Shown: positions 35,322-44,148 of the stretch, one piece after another | Numbering within the stretch: the first letter of the stretch is position 1 | Layout: each line of letters starts with the position of its first letter | NCBI GenBank assembly: GCA_015061905.1 | Contig: SUVQ01000007.1 | Coordinates: 62,001-126,000 of the forward strand | Direction of reading: 5' to 3' | Origin: Verrucomicrobiota bacterium | GTDB taxonomy: Bacteria > Verrucomicrobiota > Verrucomicrobiia > Opitutales > UBA953 | Length of the DNA stretch: 64,000 bases | The notes under the pieces: generated by a model | Told to the model about the DNA's origin: nothing | Database searches by the model: none | What the model saw: only the letters and a program-made list of their open reading frames with translations | Translations under genes and position numbers: made by a program

Positions 35322-36992
35322 TTAATTTTTTCGGCGCAGAATAATCCAGGAAAGCCACGCTGTCCAAATCGCCGCAACGATGAATCCGGTAACGCCGAGA
35401 TGGTGCGTAAAGCCGCGCGTTTCGTTCCCGACAAACGAATCGGAGCAAACGAGCAGGGCGGAGGCAACGAGAAGCGCGCCGATAATGAGGGCGAGCGAGA
35501 GGCGGTTGGTCGCTTTGTCGAGCGTATTGCGCATCGCGCTCATGCCGCGATGTTCGATCTCGATTTTGGCTTCGCCTCTTTCGATTTTCCAAAGAATGCG
35601 TTGGAGGGATTCCGGCATTTCTCTGATGTAGGCGAATTGGCGTTCCGCGCCGCGAAGCGTGTCTCCGACGAGTGTTTTCGGGTTCCAGCGCTCCATGTAA
35701 AGGCGGTTGAGAGCTTCTTTCGCAAAGGGCTGGATATTAAATTCGGGATCGGCGGCGCGCCCGGTTTCTTCCATGACGATGACGGATTTTGCGAGTAGCG
35801 CGTAGTCGCGCGGGAGCGGAAGCCCGCAATCGGAAAACACGCGTAGCATATCGAAAATCATGCGTCCGAGAGAACCTTCTTTTTGCTCGAAATTTTGATG
35901 CCGGCGCAAAACGACGGCGATTTCCGATTCCGCTTTCGCTTTGTTGATGCGCTCTGCGGGCGGATAGGTTTTCAAAACGACCTGGAAAACTTTTTCGGCA
36001 TCGCCTTCTGCGGCGGCGGCAAAAATGTCGGCGAGGAAGTAGCGCATTTTTCGCGAGAGCGTTCCCGCGATGCCCCAGTCGATGAAGCAAACGCGATTAT
36101 CCGGCGTGAGCAGGACGTTCCCGCTGTGCGGGTCGGCGTGGAAAAACCCGGCGGTGAAAATTTGGTGAAAAAGGGAGCGTGCGCCTTGGGCGGCGGCGGC
36201 AGGCGCGGGAACACCGTTTTTGCCGGGCGCAATTCCGTCAATCCACTCGGAAACGAGCACGCGCGATGTTGAAATGCGCGGAAAAATCTTTGGTGCAAAA
36301 ACTTCCGGGAACGGGTTTTCGGCATTAAAATGCTCGGCGTTGCGGGCTTCGAAGGAAAAGTCTGTTTCGCGTAAAACCCCGTTGCGGATTTCTTCGAGGA
36401 TTCCCGCCAGATCGTAGGCGGCAAGCTCCGGAAAGCGTTCTGCGGCGCGGTCGATAAGCCAGGCGAGAATTTCGAAATCGCGCGTCATGTTGCGCGCCGC
36501 GCCCGGGCGGCGGATTTTGACGGCGACGTCTTCGCCGGTTTTCAACCGCGCGCGGTAAACTTGCCCGACGCTTCCTGCCGCCGCCGGCGTTGTATTAAAT
36601 TCCGAAAAATAAAAATCGATTCCGTTTTCGAGTTCTTCGTTAAAAACCGGTTCGATTTGTTCCCACGGCGCGGGCGAAACGCTGTCGCGGAGTTGCTTGA
36701 GCTCTTCAATCAGCGGAGCCGGGAGAATGTCTTCGCGGGTGCTGACGATTTGCCCGAATTTGACAAAAGTCGGTCCCAGTTCTTCGCAGGTAACGCGAAT
36801 GCGCCTCCAAAGCGTAACGCTTTTGTCCGGCTTGGGAATGAGGTGGCGAAAAAATGATTTCGGACTGTAAATTTTGTCGATGAGTTCGTTAAACCCGTTG
36901 CGCAGGAGCACGACGAAGATTTCCTTCGCGCGTATGCCGTTGCGCAACATCGCAATCGTTTTGAGCGGCGATTTTTTTCGGGTCGAAAACAT
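35322..36992 (-). CDS. ABC1/AarF/UbiB family atypical kinase
   Basis: A 556-residue protein of the UbiB family, which carries an atypical protein-kinase fold and supports ubiquinone or other prenyl-lipid metabolism at the membrane. Family features are GPTFVKFGQIVSTREDILP (the KxGQ motif), the alanine-rich nucleotide loop TPAAAGSVGQVYRARL, the catalytic HADPHSGNVLL and the metal-binding FIDWGIAG. Two C-terminal membrane helices close the protein (LALIIGALLVASALLVCSD and VTGFIVAAIWTAWLSWIIL). A phasin-like gene lies 63 bases upstream on the same strand, an arrangement common for UbiB-type kinases. No ubi or men gene is near, so the exact substrate is open. Confidence 0.9.
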   Translation of the reverse strand: MFSTRKKSPLKTIAMLRNGIRAKEIFVVLLRNGFNELIDKIYSPKSFFRHLIPKPDKSVTLWRRIRVTCEELGPTFVKFGQIVSTREDILPAPLIEELKQLRDSVSPAPWEQIEPVFNEELENGIDFYFSEFNTTPAAAGSVGQVYRARLKTGEDVAVKIRRPGAARNMTRDFEILAWLIDRAAERFPELAAYDLAGILEEIRNGVLRETDFSFEARNAEHFNAENPFPEVFAPKIFPRISTSRVLVSEWIDGIAPGKNGVPAPAAAAQGARSLFHQIFTAGFFHADPHSGNVLLTPDNRVCFIDWGIAGTLSRKMRYFLADIFAAAAEGDAEKVFQVVLKTYPPAERINKAKAESEIAVVLRRHQNFEQKEGSLGRMIFDMLRVFSDCGLPLPRDYALLAKSVIVMEETGRAADPEFNIQPFAKEALNRLYMERWNPKTLVGDTLRGAERQFAYIREMPESLQRILWKIERGEAKIEIEHRGMSAMRNTLDKATNRLSLALIIGALLVASALLVCSDSFVGNETRGFTHHLGVTGFIVAAIWTAWLSWIILRRKN

Positions 36993-37055
36993 CGTTCCGG
37001 AATCTGGCGTTGAGAAAACGGGCGGAAACGGGTTCGTGCGTTCCCGCCTGCCCGT

Positions 37056-37397
37056 CTATTGCTCGTCGGGCGGTGTGCAGGGATTTTCGGCGGGAACGTT
37101 GCCGAGTTTTTCTTCAAGGGCGGCGACGCGTTTTTCGAGGGCTTCGATTTTTTTTGCACAAGTTACGCTTTCGAGGGCTTCCTTGCCTTTTGCCGTCGCT
37201 TTTTCGTAAATTGCTTTCGCGTCCTCTTCTCCGCGTGCGGCGGCTTTGTCGAAGGCGGATTTGGCGTCTTCCGCGGAGAGTTTGCCTTTGTTGACGAGGT
37301 CCGAGAGCGCGGATTTTACCGCGTCGGCGGACATAACGGTGGCTCCCACGCCGGCGAAAAGTGTTTTTTTCAGGGTTTCCTGTAGATTTTCGAGCAT
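37056..37397 (-). CDS. Small phasin/PhaF-like coiled-coil protein
   Basis: A 113-residue, mostly helical protein. The N-terminal part (LQETLKKTLFAGVGATVMSADAV) resembles the amphipathic start of phasin-related or PHA-regulator-like proteins. A middle helix with KSALSDLVNKGKLSAEDAK follows, then an Ala/Lys-rich stretch and a leucine-zipper-like segment (KKIEALEKRVAALEEKLG). The start was taken at the ATG giving MLENLQETL, 26 codons inside a longer frame whose leader has no helix or ribosome site. It is probably co-transcribed with the downstream ABC1 kinase. The family link is by pattern only. Confidence 0.7.
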   Translation of the reverse strand: MLENLQETLKKTLFAGVGATVMSADAVKSALSDLVNKGKLSAEDAKSAFDKAAARGEEDAKAIYEKATAKGKEALESVTCAKKIEALEKRVAALEEKLGNVPAENPCTPPDEQ

Positions 37398-37566
37398 TGT
37401 TTTCCTTCGTATTTTAGGGGTTGAGGGTAAATGAATAATTGCGGAATGCGTTCCCGCACGCCCCGAATTTTGCATGAAATTTTGAGCGAGGCGAGATTAT
37501 TGTATAAGCGGAACCGGGCGGAATTTTTTTCTAAAAAAATCGACGAAGGGGCGCCAAAATTTCCTG

Positions 37567-37596
37567 CGTTCCCGCCTTGCGTTGCGGGAACGTTTT
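37567..37596. terminator. Hairpin with inverted CGTTCCCG pair between divergent genes
   Basis: CGTTCCCGC and GCGGGAACG flank an eight-base loop, followed by only four T. It lies between the phasin-like gene (minus) and sdhC (plus), where a terminator is not needed, so it may be just another inverted motif pair. Apart from this hairpin and a possible Fur box, I see nothing else in 37398-37789. Confidence 0.45.
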
Positions 37597-37650
37597 GCCT
37601 GTCGTCGGCGGGCGGAAATTTGACTTCCGAATCTGCTTCCGAGGCTTATT

Positions 37651-37669
37651 AATACTCATTCTCATTATG
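37651..37669 (+). promoter_or_regulatory. Candidate Fur box upstream of sdhC
   Basis: AATACTCATTCTCATTATG matches the 19-base Fur consensus GATAATGATWATCATTATC at 14 positions. It lies 120 bases before the sdhC start. SdhB carries three iron-sulfur clusters and SdhC haem, so iron control is reasonable, but no Fur protein is in the window and the match is imperfect. Confidence 0.35.
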
Positions 37670-37789
37670 GTACGGGGGAGAAAAAGAGATTGAAAAAAGC
37701 CCGGAAAAGAGGCACATTTTCTGGCGTCTTCGCGAAGGTCGCGAAGGCAGGCCTCAAATCCTTTCATTATCCAAAACTTATCAAAACTT

Positions 37790-38638
37790 ATGAGCGAAAA
37801 ATGCTGCTGCCGCGTGCCGTCGGTTGTAAAAAAATACCTGATGGCAGTTACCGGTCTGGTTCTCGTGCTGTTCCTCATTGTCCACGTGGTGGGCAATTTG
37901 CAGATGTTCCAGGCTCCCGAAAAGATTAATACCTATGCGCATTTGTTGCATAGCCTGCCGCCGGTTGCCCTGTGGGGTTTCCGCTTGTTTATGCTGTTGT
38001 GCTTTGTGGTGCACTTCGGCTTGGCGATTCATCTGAAGATGGAAAATCTCGCGGCGCGCGGACCGGAAAAATACGCGGCGAATGCGACGCGCTATGCGGC
38101 GTGGTCGGCTCGCGCGATGATTCTTTCCGGGATTGTTCTCCTCGCTTTTGTCGTTTTCCATATTTTGCAATTCACGGTGTTCAAGGAAGCCGGGCTTTGC
38201 GGCATGGCGGCGTATGAAGGCGCGACGACGATTACGGCCGTCGGCGGCGAAGGCATTTTCGGCTACCTCGGGCAGCACGGGAACGCGGAATCGACGCTCT
38301 CTTACAAGGTTTTTGATGTTTACCAAATGGTTTACAATGCGTTCGCGAATCCGTGGATTTCGCTCATTTATGTGGTGAGCATGATTTGCCTTTTCTCGCA
38401 CCTTTCGCACGGCGTGCACTCGATGTTCCAGTCCGTCGGTCTGCGCAACGAAAAAATGCGCCCGATTTTCCGTAGCATTGCGGTGGTTTACTGTATTGCG
38501 GTTTGCGGCGGCTTGATTGCCGTTCCCGCCGGCGTGCTTACCGGAATCATTAAGCCGAACCCGAATACGACGGCTCCGATTGTCGAAGTTTCCTGCCCGT
38601 GCTGCAGCGCGGATGCTTGCGACGTTCCCGCGAAATAA
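37790..38638 (+). CDS. sdhC: Succinate dehydrogenase / fumarate reductase cytochrome b subunit
   Basis: The 282-residue membrane anchor of the b558 type (Bacillus/Wolinella class) has five membrane segments and the haem-ligand histidines, for example in LIVHVVGNLQMF, CFVVHFGLAIHL, LAFVVFHILQF and LFSHLSHGVHSMFQ. It binds quinone and holds SdhAB to the membrane. Two features are odd. The N-terminus is MSEKCCCRVPS, with three consecutive cysteines, and the tail after the last helix ends VSCPCCSADACDVPAK, with four more. These are not typical of the family and could form a metal site or membrane-proximal disulfides. Order sdhC-A-B, with 27 bases to sdhA. Confidence 0.94.
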   Translation: MSEKCCCRVPSVVKKYLMAVTGLVLVLFLIVHVVGNLQMFQAPEKINTYAHLLHSLPPVALWGFRLFMLLCFVVHFGLAIHLKMENLAARGPEKYAANATRYAAWSARAMILSGIVLLAFVVFHILQFTVFKEAGLCGMAAYEGATTITAVGGEGIFGYLGQHGNAESTLSYKVFDVYQMVYNAFANPWISLIYVVSMICLFSHLSHGVHSMFQSVGLRNEKMRPIFRSIAVVYCIAVCGGLIAVPAGVLTGIIKPNPNTTAPIVEVSCPCCSADACDVPAK

Positions 38639-38665
38639 CCCCGAATTTTAAGGAGAATTTATAAA

Positions 38666-40678
38666 ATGAGTTCCAACGTTACTCCCGAAGTTAAATTTGC
38701 TTCGAAATGGCAGGCGGTTTCGGATCCGAAAGAATTTGCCGCAAAGATTTCTCAAATTCCGGACGGACCGATTGCCGGAAAATGGGGCAAGCGTAAGTTT
38801 GAATACAAGCTCGTCAATCCCGCGAATCGCCGCAAATACCATGTTATCGTGGTCGGTTCCGGTCTCGCCGGCGGAGCAGCCGCCGCATCGCTCGGGGAAA
38901 TGGGCTTTAACGTCAGCTGCTTCTGCTATCAGGACAGCCCGCGCCGCGCGCACTCGATTGCCGCTCAGGGCGGTATCAACGCCGCGAAAAATTACCAGAA
39001 CGACGGCGACTCCGTTTATCGTCTTTTCTACGATACGATTAAGGGCGGCGACTTCCGCGCCCGCGAAGGCAACGTTTACCGCTTGGCGGAAGTTTCCAAC
39101 GCGATTATCGACCAGTGTGTAGCGCAAGGCGTTCCGTTCGCCCGCGAATACGGAGGAACGCTCGCGAACCGCTCCTTCGGCGGTGCGCAGGTTTCCCGCA
39201 CGTTCTACGCCCGCGGTCAAACCGGTCAGCAACTTCTCCTCGGCGCGTATTCCGCGCTCTCGAAGCAAATCGGTCTCGGCACGGTCAAAATGTATAACCG
39301 CCACGAAATGATGGACCTCGTCGTCGTCAACGGCGAAGCGAAGGGCATCGTTACCCGCAACATGGTTACGGGCGAAGTGAAATCGTGGAACGCAGATTGC
39401 GTCGTGCTCTGCACGGGCGGCTACGGGAACGTGTTTTATCTTTCGACGAATGCGCAGGGGTGCAATGTTACGGCGGCTTTCCGCGCCTACAAACACGGCG
39501 CAGGGTTCGCGAATCCGTGCTACACGCAAATTCACCCGACCTGCATTCCGGTTCACGGCGAACAGCAGTCCAAGCTCACGCTCATGTCGGAATCCCTCCG
39601 CAATGACGGTCGCGTTTGGGTGCCGAAATCCCGCGAACAGGCAAAACTGATTCGCGAAGGCAAACTCAACCCGAACGACGTTAAGGACGAAGATCGCGAC
39701 TACTATCTGGAACGCAAGTATCCGAGCTTCGGGAACCTTGCTCCGCGTGATATTTCCTCCCGCGCCGCGAAGGAAGCTTGCGACGACGGTCGCGGCGTGG
39801 CTCCGACCGGTTTCGGTGTGTTCCTCGACTTCCGCGATGCGATCAACCGCCTCGGCGAAGGCGTCATTCGCGACCGTTACGGAAATCTGTTCGATATGTA
39901 TGAAAACATTACGGGCGTGAATCCGTATAAGAACCCGATGCAGATTTATCCGGCGTCTCACTACACGATGGGCGGTCTCTGGGTGGACTACAATTTGATG
40001 TCCACGATCCCGGGCTTGTTTGTCGGCGGCGAAGCCAACTTCTCCGACCACGGGGCAAACCGCCTCGGCGCTTCCGCGCTCATGCAGGGGCTTTCCGACG
40101 GTTACTTCGTGCTTCCGGCGGCGATTCCGGACTACCTCGCGAAATGCGGTCTCAAGGGTGCTCCGAAGAAGGAAGATCATCCGGAATACGCGGCGGCGGA
40201 AACCGCTGTTCGCGAACGCATCGAAAAGCTGATGGCGGTCAAGGGCGACAAATCTCCCCGCTACTTCCACCAGAAACTCGGACACATCATCTGGGAAAAG
40301 TGCGGCATGGCGCGCACGAAGGAAGGTCTCACCGAAGCTATTGCCGAAATCAAAACGCTTCGCGAAGACTTTTGGAAAAACGTTCGCGTCGTCGGCGATA
40401 AAGATACGCTCAATATCGAGCTCGAACGCGCGGCTCGCGTGGCGGACTTCCTCGAATTTGCCGAACTCCTTTGCCTTGACGCACGGGAACGCGACGAATC
40501 TTGCGGCGGACACTTCCGCTCGGAATACGCGACCGATGAAGGCGAAGCGCAACGCGTGGACGAAAAATTCCACCACGTCGGCGTTTGGGAATTCCAGGGC
40601 GACGGCAAGGAACCCGTTCGCGTTCAGGAACCGCTCGTTTACGAAAACGTTCACCTCGCAACGCGCTCGTATAAATAA
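38666..40678 (+). CDS. sdhA: Succinate dehydrogenase / fumarate reductase flavoprotein subunit
   Basis: This 670-residue subunit oxidises succinate (or reduces fumarate) with covalent FAD. It has the Rossmann start [20 protein letters not shown], the flavinylation histidine in [17 protein letters not shown], the active-site arginine region [15 protein letters not shown], and [13 protein letters not shown]. Length fits the Bacillus/Bacteroidetes type that pairs with a five-helix cytochrome b. The ribosome site AAGGAG lies about ten bases before the ATG. The direction of the reaction in the cell cannot be told from sequence. Confidence 0.97.
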   Translation: MSSNVTPEVKFASKWQAVSDPKEFAAKISQIPDGPIAGKWGKRKFEYKLVNPANRRKYHVIVVGSGLAGGAAAASLGEMGFNVSCFCYQDSPRRAHSIAAQGGINAAKNYQNDGDSVYRLFYDTIKGGDFRAREGNVYRLAEVSNAIIDQCVAQGVPFAREYGGTLANRSFGGAQVSRTFYARGQTGQQLLLGAYSALSKQIGLGTVKMYNRHEMMDLVVVNGEAKGIVTRNMVTGEVKSWNADCVVLCTGGYGNVFYLSTNAQGCNVTAAFRAYKHGAGFANPCYTQIHPTCIPVHGEQQSKLTLMSESLRNDGRVWVPKSREQAKLIREGKLNPNDVKDEDRDYYLERKYPSFGNLAPRDISSRAAKEACDDGRGVAPTGFGVFLDFRDAINRLGEGVIRDRYGNLFDMYENITGVNPYKNPMQIYPASHYTMGGLWVDYNLMSTIPGLFVGGEANFSDHGANRLGASALMQGLSDGYFVLPAAIPDYLAKCGLKGAPKKEDHPEYAAAETAVRERIEKLMAVKGDKSPRYFHQKLGHIIWEKCGMARTKEGLTEAIAEIKTLREDFWKNVRVVGDKDTLNIELERAARVADFLEFAELLCLDARERDESCGGHFRSEYATDEGEAQRVDEKFHHVGVWEFQGDGKEPVRVQEPLVYENVHLATRSYK

Positions 40679-40681
40679 GAG

Positions 40682-40713
40682 TGCTTAAAGTTTAGAGCTT
40701 AACGCTTAAAGAG
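40682..40713 (+). repeat. GCTTAAA heptamer repeat, copy 2 (between sdhA and sdhB)
   Basis: GCTTAAAGTTTAGAGCTTAA continues as CGCTTAAAGAG inside the operon, so this small repeat does not end transcription. It pairs weakly with itself through the AGCTT cores. Confidence 0.6.
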
Positions 40714-40729
40714 AGATAAGGAATAAATC

Positions 40730-41521
40730 ATGTCCGAAGAAAAAACGATTTCACTCACGCTCAAGGTTTGGCGCCAAAAAAGCGGCTCCGCTGACGGTCA
40801 TTTCGAAACTTACAAGGTTTCCGACGTTTCCACGGGATCGTCCTTCCTTGAAATGCTCGACATTCTCAATGAAGACCTCGTCGCCCAAGGCAAAGAACCG
40901 ATCGCGTTCGACCACGACTGCCGCGAAGGCATTTGCGGTATGTGCTCGATGACGATTAACGGTATGCCGCACGGTCCGCTTCCGGGCGTTACGACCTGCC
41001 AGCTCCACATGCGCCACTTCAAAGACGGCGAAACCGTTACGATTGAGCCGTTCCGCGCAAAGCCGTTCCCGGTTATCCGCGACCTCATCGTCGACCGCAC
41101 CGCGTTTGACAAAATTATCCAGGCGGGCGGCTTCGTTTCCGTGCGCACGGGTTCTGCAATCGACGCGAACATCATGCCGATTCCGAAGGAAGTCGCCGAT
41201 ACGGCGATGGACGCTGCGGAATGCATCGGTTGCGGTGCTTGCGTTGCGGCGTGTAAAAACGCTTCCGCAATGCTCTTCGTTTCCTCGAAGGTTACGCAGC
41301 TTAACTCGCTCCCGCAGGGCAAGCCCGAAAAGGACAAACGCGTGCTCGCAATGGTCAAGGCAATGGACGACGCCGGATTCGGCAACTGCTCCAACCTCGG
41401 CGAATGCCAGGCGGTTTGCCCGAAGGGACAAACGCTCGATTTCATCGCCAAGATGAATCGCGATTACGCTGTCGCTTCGGTCAAGAAACTCTTTAAGACC
41501 ACCGGAAAGAGAAAAGCGTAA
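40730..41521 (+). CDS. sdhB: Succinate dehydrogenase / fumarate reductase iron-sulfur subunit
   Basis: The 263-residue subunit passes electrons from FAD to the quinone site. The [2Fe-2S] ligands are in [14 protein letters not shown] plus a later cysteine (TTCQLH). The first ferredoxin motif is [13 protein letters not shown], and the last cysteines lie in [16 protein letters not shown], giving the [4Fe-4S] and [3Fe-4S] sites. Length and motif order match the class with the b558 anchor. It is the last gene of sdhCAB, followed by a heptamer repeat and a terminator. Confidence 0.97.
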   Translation: MSEEKTISLTLKVWRQKSGSADGHFETYKVSDVSTGSSFLEMLDILNEDLVAQGKEPIAFDHDCREGICGMCSMTINGMPHGPLPGVTTCQLHMRHFKDGETVTIEPFRAKPFPVIRDLIVDRTAFDKIIQAGGFVSVRTGSAIDANIMPIPKEVADTAMDAAECIGCGACVAACKNASAMLFVSSKVTQLNSLPQGKPEKDKRVLAMVKAMDDAGFGNCSNLGECQAVCPKGQTLDFIAKMNRDYAVASVKKLFKTTGKRKA

Positions 41522-41545
41522 AGCTTAGAGCTTAAAGCTTAAAGA
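41518..41545 (+). repeat. GCTTAAA heptamer repeat, copy 3 (end of sdhB)
   Basis: GCGTAAAGCTTAGAGCTTAA with AGCTTAAAG begins inside the last codons of sdhB and runs to the terminator. It is very close to the copy after argG. Confidence 0.6.
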
Positions 41546-41548
41546 AAA

Positions 41549-41597
41549 GCGTTCCCGCGCGACGAAAGTCGGTTTTATGCGGGAACGTTTTTTTTTT
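41549..41597 (+). terminator. Terminator of sdhCAB, inverted CGTTCCCG pair
   Basis: CGTTCCCGC pairs with GCGGGAACG across a 20-base loop that contains CGACGAAAGTCG, a nested hairpin. Ten T residues follow. It is nearly the same element as the argG terminator. Confidence 0.9.
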
Positions 41598-41815
41598 GCA
41601 CAAAAAGAGAAAGGAACCGCGAATAAACACGAATTTTCACGAATGTTTTTCGCGCAAAGACGTTAAGCCGCCAAGTTTTTATAATTTAATTAAAAATTAG
41701 TAGAAAAAATGCGAATAGCCGCGAATTTTCACGCAAAACTCCCTGCGGCAGAAAATTTCTTTTCGTTCGAACAAGCTTCACTTCGGACGCGACAGGATTG
41801 TCGCTTCTTTTTTTT
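41598..41815 (+). repeat. Composite intergenic repeat between sdhB and usp
   Basis: No gene lies in 41522-41927. Blocks: AGGAACCGCGAATAAACACG with AATTTTCACGAATG; TTTTTCGCGCAAAGACGTTA; GCCGCCAAGTTTTTATAA; GCGAATAGCCGCGAATTTTC; and the end block CGGCAGAAAATTTCTTTTCG. Confidence 0.72.
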
Positions 41816-41839
41816 TTGCTACTTTCCTAAGCGTTTTTT

Positions 41840-41868
41840 CTTTCCCGCGCTTGCTTTTTTTGTATAAT
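41840..41868 (+). promoter_or_regulatory. Candidate promoter of the tandem Usp gene
   Basis: A perfect TATAAT (41863-41868) lies 59 bases before the start codon. A -35 box at the standard 17-base distance (CTTTCC) is poor, so activation by a regulator is possible. The -10 match is the only firm evidence. Confidence 0.4.
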
Positions 41869-41927
41869 TCGGAGTTGTAGAACGAACAACACCCCACCCC
41901 AAAAACCCAAAACGAAAGGTTTCCCTA

Positions 41928-42782
41928 ATGAGAAGAATTCTAGCTTGTGTCGACGGTTCCGCTTACGGACAAATCTGCTCGAAATACGCCGTTTGGCTTT
42001 CCAAGGAGCTCGACGTTCCCGTTACCGTTCTCTATGTTTCCGAGCTTTGGCAATATGAAACGCCGCTGATTGCGGATTTCGGCGGCACACTCGGTGCGCA
42101 ACCGTATCTCGGCTTGACGGCGCAATTGAAGGAAATCGAAAACAGCAAGGCAAAAGCGATTTGCGATTACGTGAAAAAACTTTTCGCCGAAGCCGGAATT
42201 CCCGACAACGTGGAATTTGAACACCGCTCCGGATTGCTCGTGGATTGTATCGATGAATTTGAAAACCAAAAGAAAAACATCGATTTCATCATTTTGGGTA
42301 AACGCGGCGAGAACGCGAATTTGGCAAAAGGGCATCTCGGCTCGAACATGGAACGCGTAATTCGCGCTTCGCGTCGTCCCTGCTTCGTCGCCAATCGCAA
42401 ATTCATTGAACAGAAAAAAATTCTGCTCGCTTACGACGGAAGCCCCTCGGCGACGCGCGCGCTCAATTGGTTGGCGAATACGAAAGCGTTCCCGAAGTGC
42501 GAAATCCACGTGGTAACCGTCGGGAAACCCGGCGCGGAAGCGGAAGCCTCCCAATTACTTATCGAGGCGGAATCCATTTTCCAAGGCACGGACAAGAAAC
42601 CGATTTGCCAAGTGCTTTCCGGCGCGCCGGGCGAATCCATCGAAAAATATGTCATCGAAAATGCCGTAACCGCCTTGCTCATGGGTGCTTACGGGCATTC
42701 GCGCATTCGCCAATTCATTATCGGGAGCACGACTTCGGAACTTGTTCGCCGCTGCCTCGTTCCCGTCGTTATGTTCCGTTAG
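41928..42782 (+). CDS. Tandem universal stress protein (two Usp domains)
   Basis: A 284-residue cytoplasmic protein made of two UspA-type domains. The first begins RRILACVDGSAYGQICSKYA and the second, near residue 164, KKILLAYDGSPSATRAL. The second ends with the ATP-binding type G-2x-G-9x-G-S sequence (MGAYGHSRIRQFIIGSTTSE); the first has LGKRGENANLAKGHLGSNME. Tandem Usp proteins bind ATP or AMP and respond to stress or growth arrest. The gene has its own TATAAT and a separate terminator, so it is monocistronic. Confidence 0.93.
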   Translation: MRRILACVDGSAYGQICSKYAVWLSKELDVPVTVLYVSELWQYETPLIADFGGTLGAQPYLGLTAQLKEIENSKAKAICDYVKKLFAEAGIPDNVEFEHRSGLLVDCIDEFENQKKNIDFIILGKRGENANLAKGHLGSNMERVIRASRRPCFVANRKFIEQKKILLAYDGSPSATRALNWLANTKAFPKCEIHVVTVGKPGAEAEASQLLIEAESIFQGTDKKPICQVLSGAPGESIEKYVIENAVTALLMGAYGHSRIRQFIIGSTTSELVRRCLVPVVMFR

Positions 42783-42794
42783 GAATTTTCCCAA

Positions 42795-42838
42795 GCTTGC
42801 GGGAGATGCGACTTTGGTCGTTTCTCCCGCTTTTTTTG
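42795..42838 (+). terminator. Terminator of the Usp gene
   Basis: GCGGGAGA pairs with TCTCCCGC across a 16-base loop that contains a second small stem (GCGACTTTGGTCGT); seven T follow. It is not an exact motif pair (GGGAGA instead of GGGAAC). Confidence 0.88.
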
Positions 42839-42860
42839 TGCGAAATTTCTTATGAAACGC

Positions 42861-43130
42861 GCGTTCCCGCGGCTTCGGTCGCGGGAACGTTTTTTTTTCG
42901 CGCGAAGCCGGCGAAGCGTTAAAAAAAACTTAGTGTCTCTGCGTCTCCGTGAGAGAAAATAAATAACCACGGATAAACACGGAAACATACGGATGTTTTT
43001 CTTTAAAAAAAGAAATCATTCGTGAAATTTGTGCTATTCGTGGATTCTTTCTTCGCGCGAAGCCGCCAAGCCGCAAAGCGTTAAAAAAAACTTTGCGCCT
43101 TAGCGTCTTCGCGCGAAATTTTTTGTGTAA
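42861..43130 (+). repeat. Composite intergenic repeat upstream of PEP-CTERM gene 2
   Basis: It begins with an inverted CGTTCCCGCG/CGCGGGAACG hairpin (42862-42889) and a nine-T run. Then CGCGCGAAGCCGGCGAAGCG, CTTAGTGTCTCTGCGTCTCC, ATAACCACGGATAAACACGG, AAACATACGGATGTTTTTCT and AACTTTGCGCCTTAGCGTCT. The first 160 bases are nearly identical to 44149-44305 on the other side of the PEP-CTERM gene, so the gene is bracketed by direct copies. No gene is present in 42783-43280. Confidence 0.82.
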
Positions 43131-43169
43131 TTGGTGAAATTGGCAGATTTTTTTTTTTTCAAAACATGC

Positions 43170-43200
43170 TTGACGGGCAAGTTTTTTTTTTTGCGAGAAT
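43170..43200 (+). promoter_or_regulatory. PEP-CTERM promoter-like element, copy 2
   Basis: TTGACG (43170-43175), 19 bases with exactly 11 T, then GAGAAT (43195-43200). The surrounding 54 bases, from an upstream T-run through CAAAACATGCTTGACGGGCA to GCGAGAATC, are the same before PEP-CTERM gene 3. It lies 80 bases before the start codon. Confidence 0.7.
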
Positions 43201-43280
43201 CGGCGTTGGAAATTGGGCAAATATGGACGCATTTGTCCGCCCCGATTTTTTTTTCTTAACACTATAACCAAATCTAAATC

Positions 43281-43952
43281 ATGAAAAAATACATAACGCT
43301 CGCGGCGTTACTCGCCGCTGGAACCGCCTGCGCTAACGCGGCTTCGAACGACCTTAGTATTTCGCCCGGAGGCAACTTCTGGGGCGGGGATTTTTCGTTC
43401 GGATTTACGATTGACACGGGAACGCTATCCGACAGTGATAAAACAGATGTGCTCGCTCTTTACTGGGGTACATATTCTGACGCGAATTATTATTCTAACG
43501 GCTTTAATTTGACTTACACGAACGACGGAATCGAGTTATATGTCGGAGACGGGGCGATGGCGAACGTTGGTGCGAGCGCAGATGTCGCGACGATCACAGA
43601 AACCACGACATTCACAGGGGCGCGCGGAGCGACGTTTAATACGCTTTTGACTGTTGGTGAATCTTATGTAATTAAGAACGTCGGAGGAGATGGCAATCAA
43701 ACAGTCTCGCTCTACGCAGCGACATGGGATAGCGCTCAAGAGGCGTATCTCATCGGAACCGAAGCGCTTGAAACGGTAACCTATAACGGGAACATGAATG
43801 GCGGAAATGCCAACACCACGATGGGCTCCGTCGTAAATTCCGCCTATAGTGTATCCACGAATATTACCGTGGTTCCTGAGCCTTCGGCGTTCGGGTTGTT
43901 GGCGGGAGTCGGTGCGCTCGCGCTCGTGGCATCGCGTCGCCGCCGTCGCTAA
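43281..43952 (+). CDS. PEP-CTERM sorting domain protein 2
   Basis: A 223-residue exported protein. The signal peptide is MKKYITLAALLAAGTACANA. The passenger is rich in Thr, Ser, Asn and Gly with beta-strand character and no family I recognise. The tail is VVPEPSAFGLLAGVGALALV followed by ASRRRRR. The signal peptide and tail are nearly those of PEP-CTERM protein 3, while the passengers do not align by eye. A member of an exosortase-processed surface set; its role in the matrix is inference. Flanked by near-identical repeats on both sides. Confidence 0.9.
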   Translation: MKKYITLAALLAAGTACANAASNDLSISPGGNFWGGDFSFGFTIDTGTLSDSDKTDVLALYWGTYSDANYYSNGFNLTYTNDGIELYVGDGAMANVGASADVATITETTTFTGARGATFNTLLTVGESYVIKNVGGDGNQTVSLYAATWDSAQEAYLIGTEALETVTYNGNMNGGNANTTMGSVVNSAYSVSTNITVVPEPSAFGLLAGVGALALVASRRRRR

Positions 43953-44135
43953 CGAACGCCCTCACCATGCTTCGCATGGTCCCCTCCCTCTTAGCAAGAG
44001 GGAGAGCTTCTGATAATCCTCAAAAATAAAACAAAAAAAACTAAAGCTCCTCCCCTTGGTAAGGGGAGGGGGACCGCGCCGAGGGCGTGGTGGAGGAGTC
44101 AAGACTTTCCCTGCCTTAGGCGGGGGAATTAGTAA
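43953..44135 (+). repeat. 3' module of PEP-CTERM gene 2
   Basis: Directly after the stop: CGCCCTCACCATGCTTCGCA with TGGTCCCCTCCCTCTTAGCA (two hairpins: ACCATG..CATGGT and CTCCCTCTTAGCAAGAGGGAG). After 40 AT-rich bases comes AAAGCTCCTCCCCTTGGTAA with GGGGAGGGGGACCGCGCC and GGCGTGGTGGAGGAG, then TGCCTTAGGCGGG. The same order follows PEP-CTERM gene 3. The hairpins may be its terminator. Confidence 0.85.
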
Positions 44136-44148
44136 TTATGGTTTATTG

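Noticed and set aside
43170-43200. Sigma-54 promoter before PEP-CTERM genes (known in some other PEP-CTERM systems)
   Set aside because: The GG and GC elements are 18 or more bases apart, not the required 10; a TTGAC/GARAAT layout fits better.
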